DNA of 64,000 bases from a virus. Shown here in pieces: positions 49,728 to 61,000 of this stretch. Within the stretch, counting starts at the first letter, position 1. Every line of letters starts with the position of its first letter. The notes under the pieces are model-generated. The model was not told the origin of the DNA, did no database searches, and was given only the letters and a program-made list of their open reading frames with translations. A program made the position numbers and the translations under genes. The stretch is from positions 1 to 64,000 of IMG/VR virus record IMGVR_UViG_3300035158_000293; one strand, written 5' to 3'.

Positions 49728-50624
49728 CTTCTCTATGATTACCCGGTGCCGGACGACATCGGCCTTGTACAAGTAGTAATCCTCGGGGAGACCTTTAGAA
49801 TTAGGTCGGCGGTATGGGCGGTCTGCAAGCACGCCTACACACGTTTGAACACCCTTAATGAGCCGCCCGTCAAGCAACTCACACTCAAGATGGACTCCCA
49901 ATTGGTGACGCGACAACCCATCTATCCAATCGGTGTACGTTTTGCCCTCCGCAAGCAGGGCTGCCAGTTTTTTGATGGCTAGCCGGTAAGCTTTGTGGCG
50001 CACGCGGTCGCTGTCGTACTCCTCCGTCACGGTGCGGCCCGTAGGTAGATGGATTGCACTGAGGCGACCTCCGGGGAGACAGTTTTCTGTGAAAGGCGTC
50101 TCGTGTCGGTAATCGGTGATGTACAAGTCAAGAGGGTCAATCGGTATCGCGGCCTCTTCCTTGGTCCAATCCCGCGCCAACCAAGCATCCCAATACGCCT
50201 TGTCCGCCTGCGCCTTTTTCCCTTTCGGCTCCACCGCCCACCAATAACCCTCATACGGGTCCACCTCGCCTCCCCAATACTCGGAGTAGTGGTCGGGGTC
50301 TTTACGCACCAGATTCGCACGATGCGAAATGTGGAGGCGCGGATCGCCCAACCAAATCGGAGGAGACGTTAATGGTGGCTTCGCATCTGTACACCACTCT
50401 TCTCTGCGCCGACTACCCTCGCAAAGGCAACAAGCCTTGTAAAAGTCCAACCAATCCTCATGCCCCCGCCACATCCTCACAATCGGATGCTGCCCCCACG
50501 GACCCTCTGGATTGGCGCAAGCTTCTCGAATTTGGTCACATTCCTTAACCTGATTCCGCAAACGCTTGTCATCGAGTACACGGGCGCACCTTGCGAAATC
50601 GCTATACGGTAGAAACGTCTGCAT
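49710..50624 (-). CDS. MSMEG_6728-like protein fused to a DVVRH module (304 aa)
   Basis: It opens MQTFLPYSDFARCARVLDDKRL, then HPIVRMWRGHEDWLDFY, the opening of the MSMEG_6728 family, which is distantly related to pyrimidine-dimer DNA glycosylases. From about residue 215 the protein continues into a helix and a unit reading GVHLECELLDGRLIKG, then YLYKADVVRHRV, the same DVVR[HY] unit as in the 409-aa and 91-aa genes. The fusion is not something I have seen. Repair activity is not proved. The start at 50624 has AAGGGGCAACGA. Confidence 0.65.
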   Translation of the reverse strand: MQTFLPYSDFARCARVLDDKRLRNQVKECDQIREACANPEGPWGQHPIVRMWRGHEDWLDFYKACCLCEGSRRREEWCTDAKPPLTSPPIWLGDPRLHISHRANLVRKDPDHYSEYWGGEVDPYEGYWWAVEPKGKKAQADKAYWDAWLARDWTKEEAAIPIDPLDLYITDYRHETPFTENCLPGGRLSAIHLPTGRTVTEEYDSDRVRHKAYRLAIKKLAALLAEGKTYTDWIDGLSRHQLGVHLECELLDGRLIKGVQTCVGVLADRPYRRPNSKGLPEDYYLYKADVVRHRVIIEKTTSGC

Positions 50625-50645
50625 TCGTTGCCCCTTCCTTGCGGT

Positions 50646-50996
50646 TCACTCCCCGCCGATCTCTATACGGCGTTTCAGGAGGCACAACCGCACCATGAAT
50701 GATTTAAGTAGCCGAAGAGCCTCTAAATAAGACCTGTTGTGGTGCTCATTTTCGGGGTGCGTGACGTATAGGTCGGCTTGTGCGCATCCTTTAAGGGTGG
50801 CAATAGCCTCTTCCAAAATCTCTATCCGACGTGTTACACGCGCCAATGCAGGCTCTCTCTCGCGTTTGGCCAACGCATCTTGTGCTTGTTTTGTTTCGTT
50901 GTGGAACGCTTCCACACATTCCAGACTACAAAAATTCCGGTACTCGGTGAAACCATCCTTTATGCAAGCCCCGCAATGTACACAGGTTGATTCCAT
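50646..50996 (-). CDS. Zinc-ribbon/MYM-like coiled-coil protein (116 aa)
   Basis: The start at ATG 50996 (MESTCVHCGACIKDGF) has AAGGGGCGTGCA upstream. Residues 5-40 have CVHCGACI and FCSLECVEAF, an arrangement like an MYM/TRASH metal-binding finger. The rest is a coiled coil (ALARVTRRIEILEEAIATL, YLEALRLLKSFMVRLCLLKRR). It is probably a small metal-dependent interaction protein. The family is not certain. Confidence 0.55.
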   Translation of the reverse strand: MESTCVHCGACIKDGFTEYRNFCSLECVEAFHNETKQAQDALAKREREPALARVTRRIEILEEAIATLKGCAQADLYVTHPENEHHNRSYLEALRLLKSFMVRLCLLKRRIEIGGE

Positions 50997-51007
50997 TGCA
51001 CGCCCCT

Positions 51008-51352
51008 TCAACGCCGTCGTTTGCGCCGGTACTTCCTCTGTCCGGCCACTTGTAGTTTGTCCCGGTAAGAGACTGACACCTCGTTCTCTTTGACTTTTTT
51101 GACGCGGAACGGAACGTCGGCTGTGCGGAGTGACCGTATGATCTTTTTGCCAACTTTCCTCCACCCCGCTTCTGTGAACCAGAAGAAGACCTTGTGAGTC
51201 ATCCCGTGCCCCGGCAAACGCAGACCCGCCGCTTGCATTATCTCACCGGGGGCCAAGGCACCCGCTTCACTACACTCCCAATTGACCCACATGGCGTCAC
51301 AGCCATGCCAACTCCTCATGTCCTCGTTATAAACTTCAATCCGCCGGAACAT
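51008..51352 (-). CDS. Hypothetical protein with basic C-terminus (114 aa)
   Basis: It has beta-rich WHGCDAMWVNWECSEAG, a helix near GEIMQAAGLRLPG, and HKVFFWFTEAGWRKVGKKII, and ends with a run of Arg/Lys (RKYRRKRRR) suggesting nucleic acid contact. The start at 51352 has GGGGGACACGAGG. The family is unknown. Confidence 0.5.
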   Translation of the reverse strand: MFRRIEVYNEDMRSWHGCDAMWVNWECSEAGALAPGEIMQAAGLRLPGHGMTHKVFFWFTEAGWRKVGKKIIRSLRTADVPFRVKKVKENEVSVSYRDKLQVAGQRKYRRKRRR

Positions 51353-51397
51353 CCTCGTGTCCCCCTAATTAGGATGTGATGGCCAGTCCTTCTGGAA

Positions 51398-51631
51398 CTA
51401 CGACCCCATGTACTCGCTGTCGTCTGTCTGCCAGTCGTGTACGGGGCAATTGCTGAAAAGTGTACCGTCTCGGCAGGTGCATTTCAAAGCCTCTGCCTCC
51501 TTTGCTTCCTTCCGACGTAAGTCCCGTTGCGCTTGCGCTGACATGCCGCACTCGGGGCAACTCTGAAAGATCGCGTTGCGGTTTGCCAGCGTCAACCCGT
51601 AGAGGAAACCGCAATTTGAACACTTTGCCAT
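51398..51631 (-). CDS. Small zinc-ribbon protein, tandem paralogue (77 aa)
   Basis: MAKCSNCGFLYG, then CPECGMS, an Arg/Lys/Glu helix and CTCRDGT...CPVHD match the genes at 39491-39733 and 51714-51983. Even the leader is alike (AAAGGTGCAGTC before ATG, compared with AAAGGTGTAGTC at the next copy), so the pair at 51.4-52.0 kb is a recent tandem duplication. The function is unknown. Confidence 0.6.
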   Translation of the reverse strand: MAKCSNCGFLYGLTLANRNAIFQSCPECGMSAQAQRDLRRKEAKEAEALKCTCRDGTLFSNCPVHDWQTDDSEYMGS

Positions 51632-51672
51632 GACTGCACCTTTCTGGACAGTTTACGGGAAGCGTGAAAAGG

Positions 51673-51703
51673 GCCGCACCACCCTTTTCAAGAGTGGTGC
51701 GGC
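51673..51703 (-). terminator. Probable intrinsic terminator between zinc-ribbon paralogues
   Basis: A perfect 10-bp stem, GCCGCACCAC (51673-51682) and GTGGTGCGGC (51694-51703), with an 11-base loop, is followed on the minus strand by CCTTTTC. It would end transcription from the giant gene and its downstream zinc-ribbon gene. Confidence 0.6.
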
Positions 51704-51713
51704 TTGCGTGATG

Positions 51714-51983
51714 TCAATAACTCCAGCGCGGGTAATCGTCGTCGTCACGGGACCAACCATGAATTGGACAGCTCGAGTCACGACTACGTTCGCCAGCGAA
51801 ACTTCCCGGTGGGCAAGTACAGCGCGGCCCCTTGTTTCTCTGCCGCGTTTCCCGCCGCGCCTCTCGACGTATTTCGCGCTGCTCCCGTGCCGATGTGCCG
51901 CACTTGGGGCAACCCTGAAGGATCGCGTTGCGATCCGCCTTTGTCGCCCCGTAAAGATGATCGCAATTTGAACACCTCGCCAT
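51714..51983 (-). CDS. Small zinc-ribbon protein, tandem paralogue (89 aa)
   Basis: The start at ATG 51983 (MARCSNCDHLYG) has AAAGGTGTAGTC upstream. It has the same elements as 51398-51631, with CPKCGTS, an Arg-rich helix and CTCPPGS...CPIHG. It is the first gene after the 3604-aa giant and may be coexpressed with it. The zinc role is inferred from the Cys pairs. Confidence 0.6.
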   Translation of the reverse strand: MARCSNCDHLYGATKADRNAILQGCPKCGTSAREQREIRREARRETRQRNKGPRCTCPPGSFAGERSRDSSCPIHGWSRDDDDYPRWSY

Positions 51984-52087
51984 GACTACACCTTTCCGTG
52001 CCCCAAATAGGTCCGCCAATTGGTAGTACTTCCCCGCTTTCTGCTGTCCACGCTGCCCGAGGTTGCGTTTTTAGGTCCACTTGGGGA

Positions 52088-55000
52088 CTATTCCGCGTCC
52101 GCCTCTTTTATGAGCGTCGTGAGGCCCTCTGGCGCGTTAAACGGGTTCGAGCCTTCGGCAGCTTGGAACCAGACTCTCGTAGTGGCCCCTTCCACGAATT
52201 CCCGCAGGGCTGCGTCACTCTCGAACCTCGCAATTATTATATCACCGATTTTTGCCTCATACAAGTTTTTTCTCGGAAAAGATTGCAAAACAAGCAAATC
52301 GTCGGGTCCGGGGCTCTCGATACCATAAGGCCCGAAGGCACACTCTGAAAGGGATTTCAGGGCGTTGACGAACTCCATACCCTTGACCGGGAAGTCCCAC
52401 GGATCGCGTCGGCCTGCAAGCCACCGCCCGAAATACCGGAAGAACGCATTGGGGTCGTCGAAGCCGCGCAGTTTGGCGACCCGCACAATCTCTCCCGCGT
52501 GTACGCTGTACAGCACGTCCAACGTCAGCTTCACTACCTTGTCAAGGGTGGCCTTGTCTGGATTGTAAAGCGGGTGAGGCTCTTCCTCGGGTTCATAGAA
52601 CGAAGCCAGCGTATCCGCCTCCATTTGGAGCTTGCGCTCGAGCTTTTTCAGAATGCTCTCCGCCGCCGTCTTCTGTTTTGGTGTACCTGCGGGAAAGCTT
52701 CTTTTGCTCCCCTCCTGTAGTATTCCGCGGCGCTCCTCTGCAAGCACCCCGTGATGTACCTGTTCAGGGTGCAAACGTGCCACGGCGTCGCTCTCCTGCA
52801 CCTTTTTCAGGTCCACGAAACCACCACGGTCCACAAGTAGTACCTTGTTGCCGGTAACGATGACATCGCCGATTGACATGGACGTGTGATCGATGCCCTT
52901 CTGTTTGAGCAGTTTTCGCGCTTCCCCGTGCGGGCTCCACAACCGCGCCTGCATCGCTCGGAACAGCTTCTCGGGGTCGCGTTCCTTCACCTTGCCAAGC
53001 AGGATATGGGTTTTCCGCAGGTTTTTGGGGTCGGGTAGTGCGTCGTGATCCTTCGCCCAATCGAAACCCATGCCAAGGTCGCGACTCACGCCGGTTTTCA
53101 TGTACCATATTTCGGTGTCACCCTCTGCCAAACCCGGAACGTACCGTGCCGCAACATTGAGGTTGCGATACTCGGTCACTTCGTTGACGGGACTACCCTC
53201 GGCAAGAGGCACCATAACGACACCGCCAATACCGAACACCGCCGGGTGGATGTCCTCCGTGAAATGTTTCGGGAGGCCCTTGACGGGTTTTATCTGCTTG
53301 CGTTTGGGGTACAAGTACTCCGCGTAGTCAAGAAGGGTCTTGCTCAAATCCTTCTCAACGAAGAACGAAGCGCCTTTCACAATCCGACGCCCTCCTCGAC
53401 CCCTCTTAACGCGCCAACCCGCTCGAACCAAACCGCGTATCAGGTCGCGCCCTTTGAGAGGCACGCGCTTGTTCGTTCCAATACCTACGGGTACGTTAAT
53501 CCGCGTGTGCAGGTGCTTCCGTACCCGTCCCGCACGCAGAGGAGGGAACTGTTCGGCAAACCCGTCGGTGTCTTCGTAGTCGGCTTGCTTCTTTTGCTGT
53601 TCTTCCTCTTTTTCCTTCGACGTCTGCGCTTTCGCTTTTGCCGCTTCTGCCTGCGCCCTGTTGAACGCTATCTCGCCCACAAGCTGATCGACGGGCAACA
53701 ACTCCATAAATTTTGCTGGTCGGTCTGATTGTGAGATGGCTACCATGCCCTTGTCTTCGTCGTAAGCCTCCACACGTCGTATAACGGTGGGTTCCTTTGC
53801 GTCTCGGCCTGCCGCGGTTTCCCACTCGGTGCCTACATAACCGGGTTTAACGAGCTTCTTCGCCGCCGCTATGTCCCGGCCTTCTGCAAGGTCATTTGAC
53901 ATTGTGTCACTCGACTCCGCTTTCAAACCGCGTATCATGCTGTCGAGATAGCGGTTGAGTTTTGTGATGCGTAGTCCACCCTCGCGTTTCGCCAAAGCGT
54001 CAAGGTCATCTTCGGTCCAACGCGCTTTTGTTTTCACACGCGCCACAAACGTGTCCAACTGCTCCGGGGCTTTGAATTTGTAGACCGGATTCATGTCACG
54101 ATTGTTCTGTGTGAGGTTTTTGAAGAGCGCACGGGGAACATTCGCACCCCGTGTGTCCTTTGTACCGGCATAACGGGGTTTTGCCGCTTTGCCGGGGGCT
54201 GTTTTCGGCAAATCGTAGTCGACATAAAGGGCAAACTCGTCAACCACCCCGCGCCCCGGCTGCTTCGACCACTCGATTTCGATGGGTTTCCGCGCTTCGA
54301 CAATATCACATCTATTACCTTCGGTAATAGTATGTGTATTTGTCGGCACCTCAGAATCGTCCGGTTTTGACGTTGTGTCAATCGAAACACCCCGCTCGAT
54401 ACGGTCGATAATGCGGAGAATCTCCTGCACGGTGTAGTCACAATCCTCCGCCTCGCCCACCGTAACCTGCTGGTTCACGTTGCGGGCGAGTGCGTTCAGC
54501 TTGTCGAGGGTCCAGTCACGCCCCTGTGCTACGTTGAACGCAAACGCGGACGCTGTAACCTGATCCGGGAACTTGTACGTGAACTCTCGGCTGTTCTCCA
54601 ACGTAATGCGCACAACGGCTTTATCGTTTTTAATCCGCAGGATGCGTGTGCCGTCCACCCGCGCCGTCCGGTAAACATAACGGTCGGGTGCGGAGTCCTC
54701 CACCGTGAGACTCACCTCTATGGTGTTTGCATCCGGTGCAACCGCTTCTGTTTTGGCGGCTATGCGGGAGCGCGGTAGTGTGACCAACGCTTCACCCTTC
54801 TCGAGCTTCGTCATGTCGGTCTGTTTCACCGCAGGCTCGTTGCGGCCCTTGCCGATGGGATACTTGTATGCGTCCCCGCCCTGCCACGGGTAAACCGAGA
54901 GGTCCGACACGGCGGCCTGCTTCCTCACTACCTCTTCCATAAATTCAGGCAGCACGCGCTCCACCGCCTGCGTCACAGCCACCGCGTCAACGTCGGGGGA

Positions 55001-58000
55001 ATCAATCTGCACGGAGTAAACCGACGCCGTCTGCCCATCGCCCACGGCAGCGGACGCACGAATAACGGAGCCAACGACCTGCTCGCCTCGACGTATCGTC
55101 ACACCGCTTTCGTCTCTGCGAAGTGTAACGCGCTTACCGTCTCCGTAGTGAACATCCCGAGTGATTATCGGCGCACGCCACTTGGATTCCCCAAACGTGC
55201 CGCGCGAAGTCTTCAAGGCTACTTCCGGGATGTCATACTTGTGAAGCGTGCTGTTGCCTCTCGGCATCTGCCCCACATGCGCCGCGGCGCTGGTCATCGC
55301 TTGTGCAAACGTGGGGAAGGTGCTCCACAAACGATATGCGTTCACATCGTTGCCCTCATTGACATACACACGGAACGGCCCGTCGGTGGAACCGCTCTCG
55401 GTAGTGAACATGACCGACCACCCGTTTACGAGGTCGGACCCGACGTACTGCTCCTGCGGCTCCAAAAATTCGACGATGCTCTCTTGGAACGGGTTCTTAT
55501 TCCGCGGGTAGTAAATGTCCGTATCCGGGTCGTAATAGCAACCCTCGCGGGGGTCGTAATAAACCACCTTGCCCGTGGGCGTCTGGAAAGGCCCCTCGAG
55601 TCCTTGGCGCTTCTTGTACCGTGTGCGGTCAATTGTGCCAAGGCGTTTCCAGCCCTCGCCCAAGAGCCCAACGCCGTCTGTCCTATCCCCACCGTGAATC
55701 AGGTTGTACCGCGCAAGACTGTCGAGATAAACGCGCCCGTTCAAAAGCATGAACGTCGGCTGTCCCGCGTCTCCCCGGTCAACGTACACCAAGTCATCGA
55801 GACGCTCGACGGGGTGCTTGACGCGCTCCCCGATGTCCCGCAGAGCCTGCTCGGTAGTCACCTTGCCTTTTTGAACCTGCGCCGCGATAACAGCGGCCAG
55901 CTCGGGTGAGATATTTGGGAAGGCGTTGTGTACGTCCACGGCATTCGTGGCGCTTTTAAGCATGTTGTCACCCGCCTCCGTAGTCTCCTGCGCCAAACCC
56001 GCGTTCTGGCCTTGGTCGAGTGCCGCAAACCCGCGGTCTGTTGCCGGTAACGTCACCGACGTGTCTGCGGTTTTGCCTTCTTCTGTTTCCTCTGGCGGCA
56101 CAAACGGTATTTGTGCGCCGAACAGCGGATGCAGGTCAGCCGGATCGGGAGCAAACGGGGCGCTTCCGGCACCCGCCTCAATGGTAGTCATGGGCGTGGA
56201 AGCCGCGTCCTGTAAGGGGTTCAGCAGGGCGTGGCGGTAGTCGGCTCTGTGCGCCAAAATACGCCCACGTTCAACAATTCCACCCCTGAAGAACGCTAAA
56301 CTCCCTTCCACCCGCGTGAATTTTGGAAAATGTGTACCCGCCACACTCTCACACACCTCCCGTTTACGCAACACGGGCATACCGCTCACAGTCTTACCCA
56401 CAACCTCATACGCACCTGCGGCTATCCCGTACCTTCCCCGACCCATTACGCTTTCTTTCAAGCCTTCCGTACCTTTTCCCTTTCTCCTTCCTTCCTCCTC
56501 CATTGACATTGTGTCAACATCGAAACCCTGCACGCCATTTTCCGTCTCGCTGACCTCTTCCGGTAGTGTCTGTCCGCCCTCTTCTCCCTCGACCTTCACT
56601 CCCGCCTTTTTAGCAACCGTCATGGTCCACGGCGTCCAGCTCACGTACATCTCCTTCGTCGTCGAACTTATGGACACCGAACCGTAATCTCCCGACACGT
56701 TGCAGGACAACCTTCTGCTTCCACTCACGGGTTCCCAATCTGGATGTGGCGTACCTTTCACCTTCGGGTCGTAGTGCATTGCGTTTTGCTCTTTCATCCA
56801 CCGGTCAATCCTCTTTACCTCCCTGCCTCTCACGTCCAGCCTCTTCAACTCCGCGTCTGCCCAGTCACTCGGGTCGCTGTTGGGATTCGCGAGTTCCTTC
56901 TCCACCCGCTTGATAGCATCCCGTATGTACGGCTGGAGTAACTTGGGTGCTTTACCCACGTTCTTCTTCGCTTCCGCTACGAGCTTCCTGTACTGCTCCC
57001 TTTGTTCCTCCTGCGTACCGGCTCCCTCTTCCAGCCTCAGAACCTTTCGTGCGAGTTTGCCCGTCTCTCCCTTTGCTTCATGCAGATTACCCATCCCGCT
57101 TTCCTCACTCTCTTTCGCGAGTGTCGGGTCCGCCGTAATGTGATCCTCGTTGTCATTCGTGAGCAACCCGAAGCCGAGTAGTCTTTCCCTTGCACCTTCC
57201 TCTTCCGGCTCTGCGGGTTCGGGGTTCGCTTGTTTCTGCACCTTCTGGCTCTCGGGGGTTTCGGTTCCCGCATCCCTCGTGTATTCCTCAAGAAACGCTT
57301 CAATCATGGCGTCGCACTCTTCCGGCAGGTCTTCGTACATCCCGTGTATTTCCTTGACCAGACTGTGTACCTCCTCGAACGTGTTCGGCACGTCGTAAGC
57401 TTTCCCTTTGAGCACTACGAGCGTACCCGCTTCCGTCTTCTTCACTCCCCACGTTCCGAAGCGGCTTGTGATCATACCCGCCTCAATCGTACCCTGATAC
57501 GTCTCTGCGATTTCCTCAAAGTACGGCTGTTGCTTCCTCCTATCCACGCAATCGAGGCACATCGTCCGTGCTTCCTCGTCCACCACGACGGGTTCATCTT
57601 CCGCAAGCACCGTGTTGCACGACGCACACCTCTCTATGTCGAGTGGAACGTAGTCCCATGTGATTTGCGCTTTTTGCCTTTGCTCTTCCAGCTTCAACTC
57701 ACCCACCGCACGGTCGAACGCTTGCCGGAACAAGTCTGTGAAATACTCCTCGTCCTCTATTTGCGGCATGTGCATCCACGCCGCTCTCGCAAGCTGTTTT
57801 GTGAGCGCCACACCCTCGTTGTTCCTTGCCGCGTAGTTCGTTGCTTCCCTTTGGAGCTTGGGGGACAGCTTCTCGGTTGTGTCCTTCCGATACAGCTTTG
57901 CTATTTCATCCCCGAAGCGTTTCTGTTTGCTCTCGGAAACTACTGTACTTTCGTTCGGTTCATTTATTGACATTGTGTCAAACTCCCTTCGGTGGGTTTG

Positions 58001-61000
58001 ATTGTGCTCGTTTTTACCCTCTGAGAACGCACATGCGCGTCCATGCGCGTTTTTCTTTCGTGGGTTGGTGCCTCGTGTCATGTCGATGTCGAAAATGCTT
58101 TCTCGCGCATCCTCGTTCGTTTTTCGTTTTTGGGTGGTTTGCGCCTCGATCTCCGTACCGAAAACGTGCTGTGTAAAGGCGGATTCACCTAAAACCTCGG
58201 CCTTTACACGCTCCACATTACGGAAGTTTGTCTTCTTGAGAACGTCTACCCCGCCATGTCCGAGGGCTTTTTCACACCCCGCGGCAATTGCTCGGGCATT
58301 GCCGTACACGGGAAGAACGTAGTCGTCGCGATCTTTACCGAAGATAACCGCCGCCCCGACAATCTTGTTTGCACCTCGGAATGTAATGGGCTCTGTCACT
58401 CTGACATTCGGGTACTGGCTCTGCAAGGCGGTTGTCGTTGGACGATTCAAAACAGGACCGAGCTTGTCCACAAGGGCCTCAAGCTCCTTCCTGATTTTCG
58501 GGTTGTGTTGGTCGGTACGTCCCGGCCCTTCGTAGTTACGAACCCACGCTTTGAGGAAGTCCTTTATCTCTTTCTCCGCGGTCCTCCTGATCTTGACAGG
58601 GTCCACGTTTTGTGACGCGGCCATGCGCTCTATGTACTTCGCCACAAAACCCTCAAACGTATCCCGCCTTTGTGCCAACGCTTTGTCACGTTCACCTTCG
58701 ATATACTCACGCTCCCAATCTGCAAGGTCCGGGTCTTGGTAGTTGTACCGGGCCTCGAACTCTTCGTCGGGTTCGGGGTCAAATTCCTTAACCGTGTACT
58801 TCGTAATCGCCATGCCTGCCGGTGCAGCCATTACTGCAACCGATCCGGGGTCGGGAAGCTGGTCTTCGTCGGTTTTTGCTGTGCGCGTTTCTATTTGCAC
58901 GGCGAAAAGCATAGGGTCTCCGCCGAATTTGTTTGTGGCGTCCCTCGCGGAACTCAATGCTGTGAGGAAGTTTTGTGTGAAGTAGTTACCATCAAGACTT
59001 GCGAGGGCTTGATTCTTCTGATCCCAAACTTTCTGCTTCTGATTGAGTTTGAAGCCTTGTTTTAGAATCGACCTCCCAAACTTGGTAGTGGTACCGTGGA
59101 AGTACAACGCCTTGGCTTCGGTTAGATTTGACGTTGTGTCAAAACCCTCCCAAAAGTCGTCATCGAACTCGATTTCGATCTCCATACCCGGAAGCTCAAT
59201 TTCAATCTCGTTGTCATCCTCGTCTTCGTCGCCGTCTTCTCCGTCGGGATTTGTACCCTCTGGACTCGTGTATTTCCCGGTCAACAGATAGCCGTCGGAC
59301 GATGGCATTGTCGATGAATCTCCCTTTACAATGGCGTCCTTTCCGGGATGCGTAGTTGTGATACTGTGCTCCGGGTGTTCGCCTGCGCAAGTCTCCTCCT
59401 CTTCGGCTGCTTCATCGGACTCCGTTACCGGTATCTTCGTTCGGGCCAACGCATCTGCAAACGTGGCAAACCTTGCCACCTCAACCTCGCCTTGCATCAC
59501 CACAAAAGGCTCGTCCCCGTACTCCTTTACGTCGATGCTGTACTCTGTCTGTTCCTTTTCTTTCTTAGTCTGGAACAGCCCTTTGTCGCGTTCTGAATCC
59601 TTGTCCGCAAAACGCTCGCGTTTTTGGTATGATCCTGTCCTTATGCTCCGCAATTTTGTACGAAGGTTCTGTAGCTTCTCCGCGAAGTCATCCAAAACAG
59701 AGTAAGTGTAATAGACAGTTTGTCCGGTTTTCCTGCCCGTCTCAACATTACGGCGTATGCTAGCCAAAGCCTCGCGAGCATACGCGCTGGTTTCAAAGGC
59801 CGTCACCACGTCATCTTCTTGGTCGTCGGAAACGAAGAACACCTTTACGGGACCATCCACGCCTGCGGGCATGATCGCTTTGTCATACTCGACACCAGCA
59901 ATCACGACCCCTGCGTCGAACACTTCGTAGTTGTCGAGGTCTTCGCCATATATGAACTCGTGTTTGCCGTAAACAGGGTAATACGGCAACGCTTCTTCTG
60001 TATCGTCGGCTTCTGTCACACTCTCGTTCATGCGGGCCTTGATCCAGCTCTTGAAGCGGCTGTTCTTATCCTTTGCGGACACGATCTCTATTGTGTAGTC
60101 GGACTCGAGCTTTTTGATCTCTTTGAGGAGGTCCGCCTTTTCATCCCAAGTATCTCCATCTAAAGCGTGTTTCATTCTCAAAATGTCGGGCCACTCTTCC
60201 GACGGTTTGTCTCGCCACTCCATGTAATTGGTTACGTCCTCAAGCTGACTGATCCCTATGAGCAATTCGGACCCTTTGGGAATCTTCAAATCCCGATCTT
60301 TTATAATCCACTCGCCCTCGTTCTTGTAAACCTGTCCAATGAGCTTCAATCCCTCTGTTATTTTGCGCTCAAGCTCTTTCATAGGGACTTCGTCCAAAGC
60401 ATCGGCGAAGCGCTTGTAAGTGTAGTCCTCCTCACGAAGCTTTGGAATGCCGACCTTCTTCAACCACTTTGCAATATCTCGCGGTCCTCGGATTTTCTTG
60501 GGCGGGTTTTTTCGGGCTACGTCCGCCAACTTGCTGTGGCCAGCTATGTGTCGATTTTCCATCACAAGTGTTTTGTATTTCGAATCACTCTTGAACGCCT
60601 CTATCATGTATTCGAACACGTTGCGGTAAACCTGTGTTAAACCTATCGGGGTCTTGCTCGCGTCAAACAAACGGTAGAGCGCGTCACAATTCTTGGCGGT
60701 GAGATACATGGGGTTATCGTACATAACGCGGCTAACGGCGTTCTCTTCAACAAACGCACGCCCCGGCATCTTCAACGCGGCTGACTTGTTGAACAAGTAT
60801 TGGATGTCCTCGGAGCTACTGACACCCGCAGCGCCTTCGAGCCGTCTCTTTTTCAATGACTCAAGGTGAGACGGCTTGTACACGTCGAACGACAGGTAGA
60901 AAAATTCCGGTATGTCCGCGTCGGTGTAAGACGCCTCGACCAATGGCCGACCTGCAAACGTGGCCGTGTGCTCGTTTGTATCACCGTTAGGTAAACCCTT

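Noticed and set aside
1647-59142. The palindromes as transcription terminators or simple promoters
   Set aside because: The arms are only six bases with a three-base centre, no U-tract follows, and most copies lie within genes. TTGACA resembles a -35 box, but I found no matching -10 box at the copies I checked.
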